This document shows, in pieces, positions 12,786 through 24,100 of a stretch of 64,000 nt of DNA. The DNA comes from Stercorarius parasiticus (Eukaryota; Chordata; Aves; Charadriiformes; Stercorariidae), in the NCBI GenBank assembly GCA_013396915.1, contig VWZL01000670.1, positions 1,426-65,425 on the forward strand, written 5' to 3'. The number at the start of each line of letters is the position of its first letter. The first letter of the stretch is position 1. The notes beneath the pieces were generated by a model. The model ran no database searches. It had not been told where the DNA came from and saw nothing but the letters and a program-made list of their open reading frames with translations. A program made the translations under genes and the position numbers.

Positions 12786-13811
12786 CATAGATATTCTGTA
12801 ATTTTAAAATGGGAATAAAAACTTAGACTTTGCCAAGGGTTATGTAGCATTATTACACTTGTTATGATAACTTCTCAATGAATTCTAGCACTGTTTAAAA
12901 ACTATAATTAGGAAACTTAAAATGCATATTGTATAATGCTTGTCATCCATCACAGGTTTTAGTGCAGTACATCTGATGAAGAACTCTGGTGTAAAATAAA
13001 GAGCAATGGCAGGAATGCCAGTCTCTGTATTTTTGATGATAAAAAGGATGAGTGCTCGCCAGCAGCAGCTTGCTGTCAGTGAAAATGAATCTGAAACAGA
13101 TGCCAACTGCAACAGCTTGAGCCATATACATTTTTTACTAGACAAAGACATAAATCATGACAGAAGTACATAGGTGCAAGGCACATCAAAGAATACCACT
13201 ATTACACCTCAAATTCAAAATAAGTTATCTAGTATCTAATACTGTATTTCCCAACTAGACAATTCTGTTCATATCTAAGTCTGTAAACCAGCATGTTTAG
13301 TGTTAAAAATATGAATTCAAATAGAACTTGGAAAAGATGTTATATTTAATCTCTATCAATCTTCGATATTGTTTTAGTAACACATGAACACAAAAATCAA
13401 TTTACTCGCAATGGAGCAAAATTTTCTGTTTCCTTTGTTTTCTTTTCAATTTAAAGTTTCTATTAAAGTAATGTGCGTATACTACTGGATATACGGATAA
13501 AAATCACTAAGCTGTCTCCCTCCTACCCACCTCCCATGGAGATCACAAGCCTCTAGCTTTGGCTAATGATGCGCGGGGGCAGGGGGGAAAGAAATCCTTA
13601 TAACTGCCGAAATGAAAATATGACTTCTCAAAGTTTTTTGTCTTAAAAACGGAGTATTTTGGAATACGACTTAATTATATTTCAGTGTCTCTCTATTTCA
13701 AAATTCCTTGTGATTTTTATTTTCCGTGTTACTACCCACTTACTGAGATGTTCCAATGAGCTAGATACCAAAATCTGTTTAGAGATCTCTGAAAATGTGC
13801 AGTTCCATTTC

Positions 13812-14894
13812 AAGAGAGAAGTGCCTGAAGACTGGACGAAAGCAGATGACTGGACGAAAGCAAATGACTGGACAAAAGAAGGAGGAGGAGGAGGAGGACC
13901 CAGGCAGCAAAAGACCCATCAGCCTCACCTTGATCCCTTGGAAGGTGATGGTCAGCTAATCCTGGAAACCATTTCCAGGCCTATTAAGGACAAGAAAATC
14001 ATCAGGAGTGATCAGCACAGCTTCACCAAGGGGAAGTCATACTTGACTAACTTGATAAACTTCAGTGATGCAGTGATCAGCCTGTAGATGAGGGGACAGC
14101 AGCAGACTTCAGTAAGGCTTTTTAAACTGTCTCACATAAGATCCTCATAGACAAGCTGTATGGGCTGGTTGAGCAGCCAGTGAGGTGGACTGAAAACTGA
14201 CTGAACGACCAGGCCCAGAGTGCGCTGATCAGATGTGCAAACTCTAGTGAGTTTGTCCTGCTGGACACCAGGTTGATCATGAGCCAGCAATGTGCCCTTG
14301 TGGAAAAGATGGTGAATGGTAGGCTAGATTGCATTGGGCTAAGTATTGCCAGCAGGTTGAGGGAGGCAATTCTTCCCCTTTATTCAGCCCACACTTGGGT
14401 TCCCAAGTACAACAGAGACATGGACATACTGGAGAGAGTCCAGTGAAGGGCCACTAATATGACTGAGGGACTGGAGCACTTCACATAAGAGGAAAGACTG
14501 AGAGAGCTGTTACTGTTCAGCCTGGAGAAGACAAGGCTCAGGGGGACCTCATTAATGTATATAAGTACCTGAAGGGAGGGTGGAAAGAGGACAAAGCCAG
14601 ACTCTTTTCAGTGGTGCCCAGTGACAGGAGACCAGAGGCAACGGGCACAGACTGAAAAAAAGTGTGCTGCTGTCTGCATATCAGGAAACACTTTTTACCA
14701 TGAGGGTGACTGAGCACTGCCACAGGTTGTCCAGAGAAGTTGTGGAGTCTCTATCCTTAGAGACTCCTGTAGACAAAAACTCCCCTAGACATGGTCCTGG
14801 GCAACTGGTGGCCTTGCCTGAACAGGGGGGTTGGACAAGATGACCTGCAGAGGTCCCTTCCATCTTCAAGCATTCTCTGTGATTCTGGGTGATT
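13812..14894 (+). mobile_element. CR1 LINE, reverse transcriptase to 3' end, internally deleted
   Basis: Plus-strand CR1. It begins at a VPEDW motif (about 13821), followed by the LILE-IS region, FTKGKS-LTNLI at about 14020-14060, a decayed DFSKAF region, then a jump near 14248. Downstream are MSQQCALV (about 14281-14305), LERVQ-RAT, EERLREL-LFSLEK, RGNGH and RVTEHCHRLSREVVES, and finally the 3' tail ending TGTGATTCTGGGTGATTC. The deletion removes the PQG and FADD boxes that hold the reverse-transcriptase active site, so the copy cannot encode an enzyme. Several stops also interrupt it. The N-terminal part has a local repeat (13830-13878). Overall decay suggests a moderately old copy. Confidence 0.93.
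13830..13878 (+). repeat. 18-bp tandem repeat plus GGA run inside CR1
   Basis: The unit GACTGGACGAAAGCAGAT occurs at 13830-13847, again with one change at 13848-13865, and partly at 13866-13878. It is followed by a GGA repeat to about 13900. In frame it repeats DWTKAD/N after the conserved VPEDW, where intact CR1 has a single DWRKAN-like motif. This is a local expansion within a dead element. Confidence 0.85.
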
Positions 14895-17128
14895 CGAGTA
14901 TGTTGGGGTTTATAAAATCTAATTTAAGTTCAGATGCATTTGAACTTACGGGGTTCTTATTCCCAAAGCTTCCAAAGCACCTAGAAGGGAATGCAAAGAA
15001 CAGAATGGAATAAAAATCTTGAACCTAAACCAAAAATATGGAAATAGTTCTGTTATGTTTAAATAAGAAAGCCGTTGAAATTGCATGTATGCATGTGTTT
15101 CCATTTTCAAGGAGTTGGTAAGGATTTTGTTTGTTTTTAGTATTCCCTCTACACCTAATCAGTTTTACCCCCTAATTGCTACCATTTGAACATAGATGGA
15201 ATAATTTTATTCACAACTACCCTTTCTGTAGCCTGCAAAATGAGCTCTGCTAACATTTGAACAATTTTAATTTGTGGGTTTTTTCCCTGAATTTCTAAAG
15301 AAATGTTAAAAAGAGAACTGCTAGCTGAATTACTTGTTACATGCAGTTTATCTTGTCATACTGCATATTTTTCCATTCCAAGCTGTCTACAAAACATAAT
15401 TTTAAAAATTATTCTAAGTATCCACTCAGAGTGACTGAATGAATACTAATTACATATGTACTTGAATTTTTCTTAAATTATTCAAAGGAAATATACAGCC
15501 TATTTCCTAAGTACAATGCAGAACTAGTAGTTCAATTTAAGTTACATAATTTTGTCATTTGAGTCATTTTCCATTGAGTGGATGACCTACTCTTTACTAA
15601 CATGGACAAAAAGTGTTAATTATATCCAAGCTTCTAATTCATCGAGTTGTTTGCAGAGTTGTTATATATCAAAGTTTCACCTGGTTACTATCCATGATTG
15701 GTTGCTACCAGCGTGCATCTTCTCCACAACTTCACCTGCTCAACTAGGCTATCTAATGAATATTCCTATCAAAGGACAAGAAGAATATTAAATCATTGTT
15801 CTCATGAGGCTTATTCTATATTGCACAAGAGCATATTTCCGTTTCCGGAGAACTGGCAAATTTCTCCTCTTAGTTATCCTGCCATAACAACTTTAATGAA
15901 TTTAACTGCTTATACCAAAAGGCATAATGAATGTGCTCAGAAGCATTCAATTCACAACTCTGATTTGGGGAAAATAACAGTTTCTACTGAAGTTGGCAGC
16001 AAATATAGAGCCAGAAATTAGCCCCTTGCTCCATCAGAGCTTAGTATAGTTTAGCTGTACATGCACTTCTAATTCTAAGTGTGTGAGAAAAGAGTTCAAA
16101 ATGCTGTCAGCTTCTCTTCCCCTGAAATCAGAACACTTGTTATCAGGAAGATAACATCACACTATGGAAGACGGAAAGTAAAAAGTAGTGTTATACTTTA
16201 TTACAGCCTACATTGGTGACCAAGATCTGTTCATTCCAGCAATGGAGGGAAAGATTTAAGCTTTCCCTTTAAAACCACAATGCACAGAGTCTTTCAAAGT
16301 TACTGTCCTGTCAGAACTGGATAAAATAGGTCAGGAGAAAGACAGAAAAAGAAAAAAAAAAAAAAAGAAGGTTAATGCTCCTTTTCTTTTCATTTCTTTT
16401 CTTCTTCTCTTTTTTTAAACCTACAAGTATTGGTGTCCTTTCTGTGTTTTTTTATATTGTGGAGTACTGTGCTTAACATCATTAATTAGGCAGGATGTTA
16501 GACTACTAGAAAAAAATATAAATGGAAGGACTAACAAGGAATCTGTAATTCAAAACTGCTATCATATTCAAACTTGTGGAGGTCTCAGTGCCACCCTTAA
16601 GAATGAGCAGAGATTAAAACTTAGTCCCTAGGTCTCTTTCTCTCTGATTCCTTTGAGGGTCTGAGACTCTGAAGAGATAACCATAACCCTGGTATTTAAA
16701 ACAGAAAGTCTCTCTCCAGTCTGCCTAGATAACACATTTATGGTAACACAAACACCTTCTCATTTCAAAGCACCTGTGAGCACAAGATCCCACTGCAGCA
16801 CTGATGGGAACCAGAAATGTGATGAAAACTATTCAAGGGCAAAGATACCCTCAGAACAGGTTATTTTGTTCATTTTGTGTGCAAGCTGTCTGTTCATAAG
16901 ATGAGAAGCTATGCTCAATTAGAATTAGATAAAGAAATCAAGGCTAAAGTAAAATAATTTTTTCCAAAAAAATTAATTAGCATGAGTCAGAAGGGAGTCT
17001 TGGGATGTCTGAATAACTGTATCAGGAAATACCATATTGGGTCAAAATCACCACAGTAACAGCATTGGAAACAACAAAACTGTACACTAATGTAACAGAA
17101 TTAGCTATAAAATTATGATTAAATACAG
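14895..17128. other. AT-rich non-coding stretch, no gene recognised
   Basis: About 2.2 kb without recognised genes. A 107-codon open frame at 15698-16021 has no motif I know and no supporting splice or polyadenylation context. A purine-pyrimidine tract lies at 16343-16418. Confidence 0.55.
16343..16418. repeat. Purine tract followed by pyrimidine tract, imperfect inverted repeat
   Basis: A GA/A-rich arm that includes A15 at 16352-16366 is followed, after a short spacer (TTAATGCT), by a CT/T-rich arm of similar length. The arms are roughly complementary and could fold into an imperfect hairpin. A simple low-complexity origin is most likely. Confidence 0.6.
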
Positions 17129-17273
17129 GATAAGTGTTCAAGTCCAGGCTGGATGGGGCTTTGAGCAACCTGGTCTAGTGGGAGGTGTCCCTGGACATGG
17201 CAGGGGGGTTGGAACTAGATGATCTTTAAGGTTCCTGCTAACACAAACCATTCTATGATTCTATGATAAGTGT
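17129..17273 (+). mobile_element. CR1 LINE, very short 3' end with flanking 9-bp direct repeat
   Basis: About 135 bp of plus-strand CR1 3' untranslated region, from TTCAAGTCCAGGCTGG to a tail with two ATTCTATG-type units (about 17249-17266). A perfect 9-bp repeat GATAAGTGT occurs at 17129-17137 and 17265-17273. It could be a target-site duplication, although its AAGTGT part also matches CR1 itself at the left junction. The copy is close in sequence to the minus-strand CR1 starting at 17600. Confidence 0.92.
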
Positions 17274-17599
17274 AGTTGGCCATTGAAAGGGGTTAATATT
17301 CAACAGCACTGACTATTAGGTTGAGATTGGTCATAGGTAGAATGTGGTCATAACCTGGAAGACAGATGTAAGCTAAGTCCCTCTCTCTTTCTTTGTCATT
17401 AGCTTTCCTCCAATGTCTCTAAGATTATCTGTTGATTTGAGACATAACATCCCCTAAAACATATTAATAATTGCTATTGAGGAGGAAAGCATCTCTATCC
17501 TTGTTATTTTGGGGGAAAATGGATACGTATTTAATTGTTTTCTCTAGCAAACCTGAAACACTCTCATTGAGATTATTTAAGTGGTGATGTAGTGCAGTC
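17274..17599. other. Spacer between two tail-to-tail CR1 ends
   Basis: About 325 bp of AT-rich unique sequence; no gene or repeat is recognised. It would form the loop if the flanking CR1 ends paired. Confidence 0.6.
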
Positions 17600-18113
17600 A
17601 TAGAATCATATAGAATCGTAGAATTGTTAGGGTTGGAAGGGACCTTAAAGATCATCTAGTTCCAACCCCCCTGCCATGGGCAGGGACATCTCCCACTAGA
17701 TCAGGTTCCTCAGAGCCCCATCCAGCCTGGCCTTGAACACTTCCAGGGATGGGGCTTCCACCACCTCTCTGGGCAACCTGTTCCAGTGTCTCACCACCCT
17801 CATGGTGAAGAACAACTTCCTAACGTCCAGTCTGAATCATCCCATCTCTAGTTTTAATCCATGCCCTCTAGTCCTACCATTACCCAACATCCTAAAAAGT
17901 CCCTCACCAGCTTTCTTGTAGGCCCCCTTAAGATACTGGTAGGCCACTATAAAGTCTCCTCAGAGCCTTCTTTTCTCCAGACTGAACAACCCCAACTCTC
18001 TCAGTCTGTCCTCATAGCAGAGGTGCTCCAGCCCTCTGACCATCCTCGTGGCCCTTCTCTGGACACGTTCCAGCACTTCCATATCTCTCTCTTGTCGTAG
18101 GGCTGCAAAACTA
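17600..18113 (-). mobile_element. CR1 LINE, 5'-truncated ORF2 end and 3' end
   Basis: Minus-strand CR1 of about 510 bp. Its tail (TCATAGAATC-type units, complement of GATTCTATGA) lies at 17600-17630. The 3' untranslated region follows to about 17750, and the ORF2 C-terminal region runs to about 18113. Translated on the minus strand with frame changes, it contains ERVQR-, [12 protein letters not shown] and [15 protein letters not shown] stretches. The 5' truncation lies near 18110, before the reverse-transcriptase catalytic region. Decay is moderate. Confidence 0.94.
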
Positions 18114-21100
18114 TGAGCCACAATTTATATGGTTCTAATCTAAGTCTATAAATGTTTAATTAAAGTTTATTATGGAGTTTCAAACTAAAATCTAATTGTA
18201 ATTTCTCAGAGATGTACATTGAATGTCACTTCAAGATATTTTAGCAAGATCCTAAATTATAGAAAAAAAACAGCGTTATTTTATATAAACAATTCCTGAT
18301 TATTTGAAAAAAAATCATACTTGTTGAAGGCATGTGAAGTTGCAGAGACAAATGCAAGGCAAACAACAGTCAAAGGAAGGACTACACAGTTCATGCCTCA
18401 CTTTTTTATTAGTGTTATAAATGTTATCATTCTTAGCTACTTTGCCTACCAAAACACAGTATTGCTTACATAAATGCTTCTGATCTCGTTTTGCCTCCCT
18501 CTAAATGCATTAATCGTTCTGAAAGCCAAACAGAAATCTACCAATTTTCAGCTTCTTTTGCCTATGAGAAAATTTATATAAAAACATTCAAAGGAAAGTT
18601 AAGTATTTTCTTAAAGAAATTCACTGCATGTGAATTTCTGGGTCATCTGCTTCTTTAAACCTTACGCTTTCAGAAGAAACACTCTTCTGTCTTTACAACA
18701 GATAACAGACTTCCTTTTGGTAGACAAATACATGGTATATATTTCTGATATCATTGTGGGGGAAATGGGATTAAACTTTAGGGAAGAAAAGATTCAGAAA
18801 AAAATACATTAGACAAGTTTGTCTCTATTAAAATAATAATGCAAGATTTCAATGATCTATTTTTAGTACTTCTCTTAAGAAGACACTAAGCAAATGTCGA
18901 TAATTCCAGGGTCAATTTGGATCATGCTCATTTTAATGCACTGTGTAACATAACTGTGAAGAACATCTGCCTAGTCATAGCAATAAAATCATCAGTTGAG
19001 TCCCGGTGATTAAGAAGGGTGTCATAATGGATAATAATGAAGATCGTATTAGCTATTCTCACAAGATCACATTAGCCATCCAGAAGGAAGATGGTGATTC
19101 TACATAAACAAAAATTAATATTTAATTAATGGTCTTATGTCTGTATTAAACAGTTTACCCCAAATTTCAATATCTTGAGATGTTCTGTATCTGGTTAGAA
19201 AAGAAGCATTTTTTTCAATTTTAAATAGGGCGTGTTTATGCACATAAAGGAAAAGAACTAACTACTGACACAACCACATTAGAATAAAGATACGGCCACT
19301 GACTGCTTTCAGTTTGTTGAAGGCAAAACAAGGCCAAACAAGATAAATATGAGTGTATTTTTTTGTTGTGCTGTTTGGCTGTTTTGTTTACAGACTGATT
19401 TTAAAGACTAGACAACAAGTGATAGAAAGGCTGCAACACTGCTAAACTGGCTTCAGACGCATGAAATCTTCACAAGTGTTAGCAGTGCAATGTCATAAGA
19501 TGTTCAGCTTAGTTTCCCCATATTTTGTATTCAAAATTGTGTTACTGAGCAGCAGAAAAGGCTTCCGGAAACTCATAGTTTTAAAGAAGAGGAAGACTTT
19601 TTCTTGCTGTTGTTTTAGTTTTGGCTGACAGAATTTCTACTTTGTTTTCTTTTAGAATTAAAACTTAATTAAAAACCAAGCAAAAACAAAAAAAAACCCT
19701 CCAATATTTATCTTCAGTTAATTCCTGGCAATGAGATATTTAATTCTGTGCCTGATTTTTGAGAACACACAACAGTGATTAAGTCATAAACTCACTATAT
19801 TACAATTGTTTCAATATGGATACACACTGTCACAATGTAATGGACATTACACAAAAATATGCAATTCCTTCAATGTGTTTTTTCACTCTGGTACTTCATA
19901 TTTTGGCTAAAAATTGGTCTCTGTGCTAGCAATTCCAAAAGGCTAGAGTAACCTTTCTTCAGGCTCTTTCCAGGAATCAAAGACACCAGTGAACCTTGAG
20001 GGCCACTATTTCAGAGAACACAAGCCATGAGGCACGTTGAGACTGAACTCAGCTGGTGTGTCACAGAGCTGATATGTTTCTTCGGGACTGTGTTACTTCT
20101 GCTTTTTGAATGAGTAACTCAAGTCAAATATGCTCTTTTTTCAGTTTCTATTTTCACTGAAAATCCAAGTATTTTCATATGGCACTACAAACAATTTGGT
20201 TTTGAAAGGTTTTCCCTTGAGGGAAATACAATCCTCCAAGAAGACTGTCACATGGCTTCTCTGAAAGACATTTTGTATTTATCTGCAGACATTTGGATGA
20301 CAGAATTAAGTAGACAGTTCTACAGAAAAAGACAGAGAAAATAAACAACTCTGCCACATTTGCTCTAAGAAAACAAACATTTTGAGCTGCCGTGAACAAG
20401 AACTTCTTTCATTACTAGATAAACTATGAAATGCTTCATATTTCCATTGCTATTTAAGGCACAGAAAAGCTTCTTATTAAAATGAAAAAAAAAAAATCAT
20501 CGTACTCAATCAATGTTTTCCTCTCACAAAAATTTAGTAGGCCAATGATATATCCATTTAAAGTAATTAATACCTAATTCCTAGAGGCTGATATATAATT
20601 TGATTTGAGATCTATTTATTGAAAGCAGAAGTCCTAATTAGAAATAAGAGATGAGAATAGTTTATGACAGATTGTAATTTATAGACTTTTTGGTAATGGA
20701 AACAGTATTTCACTTGGCTGTGATTTCGTATTTTTTGTTCTTTTCTCTTATTTTCCTTAGAAGTAGATGCACTGTGGCTTTCAGATGAGATGGCCCACCT
20801 TCACAATTTAAGCAAAAGAGTTTAAAAATCATGTCTGAGACATTTAGGTGAAATTTCTCAGAAGTGAATTGTTTAGAGTTAATTTTGAGAAAATTTTGAA
20901 CCTGAAACTCCTAAAGTCAAATTCATTCCACCTTAGGTAAAACAAGGGGCTACCTAGATCAAATGTGGATTAGATCAGGTGGCATGAGAAATCAATTAAG
21001 CTTTATACTTATACATAGGTAGTCAAGAAGGAAAGCACAATGGTTTTAAAGAAATGCAGACGCTAAAAATAAAATCTTGAAGAGGTATTATTATTGCATT

Positions 21101-24100
21101 ACAAATCTATTTTAAAAAAAGATTTCTATATTTAAGAAAAAGCTGAGAAGGCTGCATTGAAATACTCCGTTTCAGGCAGAATGATAAAGTTTAAGAGAAA
21201 CAAAGGCTATTTGCTGAGTTTCAGAAAATAGCATGTTCTACATTTTCAGTAGACCAAGAAGTAGAACAATAATTGAGCTAATAAAAATCACAGTAGAATC
21301 CAGGGAAGACAAAGAGACATCATGATCAGTTGTTATCTTCAAGAGCTATAAAAGAGACTACATTTCATCTACATTAGGAGTAACATAGCATGGAAATCTA
21401 GATGATCATTAGTATTTTAAAGACACAAATTTCTGGAAAGTAAGTTTAAAAAAATCCCTTTTTCAGGTATATGGTCTACTTTTTCATTTTCAAGGTGATG
21501 AGGACTTCAACCAATACAGTAATTAATCTTAGAACATCACATATCACCTGAGCATTTTGGAATACAACTGAAGATCAGTTAATATATTGGTAAAATCTTC
21601 ACTCTCTCAGATTTTCTTAGAGAATTGAGATCTCTAGATTTCTAAATACAGTGTCAAATTAGAGTAAACTTTTATAGCAGTCTGTTATGGAATGCCTGAT
21701 GTAATTTGAACAGAGGAGGTATCAAATCCTTTTTAATTATTACTCTCTTTTCTGTAGCAATAATCATTCTGACATTAGATAGAAAGAGCATAAATGCAAC
21801 ATATGACAGCGGGTCTTTTTGTTTAGACTTAGGATAAGGGAAAGAATTAAACAGGAAGATCTTGAAGATCCAAGCCTATCCTTCCCATGTGTTCGCCCAC
21901 ACCAGAAAAAGAAACAATGGCAAAAATCTACAATGAATAAAAAAATCTTAATGTTTTCAAGCGAAAATGTTAAAATGGCAGACAAAAAAGCTTGTGGTTT
22001 ACTAATAGAAACCAATTGCTATAGGATAGTGTAGCGTTACATGCATGGCTCCACACAAAAGGGAAAAGAGTATACGAGAGTTCTTTGCTACCGTGTTCTT
22101 TCTCTTGAAGGACAATTTAGTGTTCCCCAGACTGTGAAGTGAAGTGAAACTGCAAAAAAGCCAAAAAGTAGTGAAATTTCAAAAAAAAAAAAAAAAAAAA
22201 AAAAGGAGGCAGAGAGGCTTTTAGTTTTTTTCTTTCCAACAGCAGTCTATCACAATTCTATCAGTGTATGCATTTATGGAAGTATATGTTAAGTACTTAA
22301 GCTGTATAGCTTTCTGCAGATTTTCAGTAAAGTGCTATTTGATGATAGTTCACTTAATTATACTTTAAAAATATGCAATCTTGTTGTCATTCACTAAAAT
22401 AATGCATTTCTTAGAATCTAAGTACTTAATACAAGAAAAAGGCCAGGCAATGGTGACAAAATATTTTATATTTTGTCAATACTTCTGAACAGTTGTAGAC
22501 ACCCAGAACCTAACCAAAACATATTCTCAGCTATTCATATGAACAACTGGCACTCTGAAGTGCACAAGGAGACAACAGTGTATCTCTGAACATCCTTCTA
22601 AGATGGAAACAGTGTTTTCAAACTGTATTCTGTAAACACATTTAAATGTAACACATATTAACACAGAGTACGGATTTTCTTCCTAAGAATTTTGATTGTA
22701 TTACTCTTTTCTACGGTTGAGAAACAACAATATGCACACATAGCATTTAACAAATTCAACATTACTATAAAACTATAATCAACCAGGAAAATAATATGGC
22801 TAGTATTGCCCTAATAAATTAGTTTGAACAAGAGTGCTGAATATGGGACAGATAAGCTTCTACTGAAACAGATGACTTGCGAGTTGCTCTTCCAAGCTTC
22901 AGATCCCCCCTGCCAGTGTTAAAGATGATCCAGAACTAAGGTGCTTAATAATGTATAAAATATTTTCCATCTTTGTAACTGCATGAAGCTAAAACTGATA
23001 TTCACAGAAGTTCTTTATCAAGTTTTCCATTGTGCTTGGACCATGATACCATGCTTAATGATAATTCTTGTACTACAGAGTCAGGAAGACGTCAAACAAA
23101 AACTAATCCAGGCAGAGAGGCACTGCTTAGGACTAAAGAATGACTAGAAACCCGACTTAGTATTTTTTCATGAAACCAAACACAATGGCCTAGATAGCTT
23201 ACTGAAGCACAGAAGTCAGTCCAGGACTGGGATGCAAGTCACTGCTAGATTTACATCATCTTTGTGCTTATGATACACTAGGCAGTGGTGTGCTCGTGTA
23301 GTCTTCAATGACTAACTCACACAGCTGCTAGTGTCATCTTGATTCTGAAAGAGCAACTAGAGATAACTGGTTGTAAACCTGATTGTTTTTCCTTCCAAAC
23401 GTTACTATTAAGAACTGTAGTGTTTTGTGGTTTAGCTTTCCAGCTGCACACTATTCAGTGATCAATCACAGAAAGAGTGACAATATAGGTGTTGAGGGTT
23501 AGACAGTCCCTAGGTTATTGTAGTCCATACTGGACTAGTTTTAATCATCTATTGAAGATTTAGAAGTATGTTGTGCTACAACATATCAGAAAGTCCTTTA
23601 AAGAAAGGAAAAAATACAGTTTTATATATGAATTTGAAAGACAAAATGTATAAGAATCAATTGCATCAGTATAAGCTGCACTGCACAATATCTTCGCATT
23701 TATTTTATCTCCATCATGTATTTTCAATCCCCATATTAAAAAATTCTGAAGTTTGGCATTTTACAACTTCTAATGTGTTGACTGAAAGGAAAACAATACC
23801 CAGAAAAAAATTAATTTTTAGGATTAAACCATTAGAAAGTAAAATAAGTCTGCATTCTCTACAAAAGGTGAATTATTAGATAAAGTAGTTCAAGCTGTGG
23901 GAGAAAATATTAACTTCAGGAATTTTAGAACAGATCATGTGGCCACATACAAAAAAAGTGACTGTTTCAAGAGTAACTTCTCTGTATTTAAAATCTTTCT
24001 TGCAGTCTTTGATTAGCAGCACTTGTTAAAGCACTGTGCATTTTTTGTTTTGGTTTGGTTGTTTTTTTTCAGATATCAAATATAGCAGATATAGAGAGAT

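Larger units (their letters stand above)
6450..13811. other. AT-rich non-coding stretch, no gene recognised
   Basis: About 7.4 kb with no long open frame and no transposon I recognise. It contains a poly-T duplication at 7789-7831, long T-tracts around 9380-9402, a TTA-rich stretch around 11909-11950 and an 18-bp AT-rich palindrome at 12768-12785. Short open frames around 8.2-8.6, 10.8-11.2 and 12.4-13.1 kb overlap on both strands and show no known domain. Confidence 0.6.

Noticed and set aside
12439..12788. Cys/His-containing minus-strand frames resembling zinc-binding peptides
   Set aside because: The residues come from a CA/TG- and TATA-rich low-complexity stretch, with no regular finger spacing.
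15698..16021. A 107-codon plus-strand frame as a gene
   Set aside because: No recognised motif and no splice or polyadenylation context; a frame of this length can occur by chance in 64 kb read in six frames.
22080..22204. A processed retrocopy ending in poly(A)
   Set aside because: The sequence before the A24 tract shows no recognisable transcript, frame or upstream AATAAA in a fitting position.
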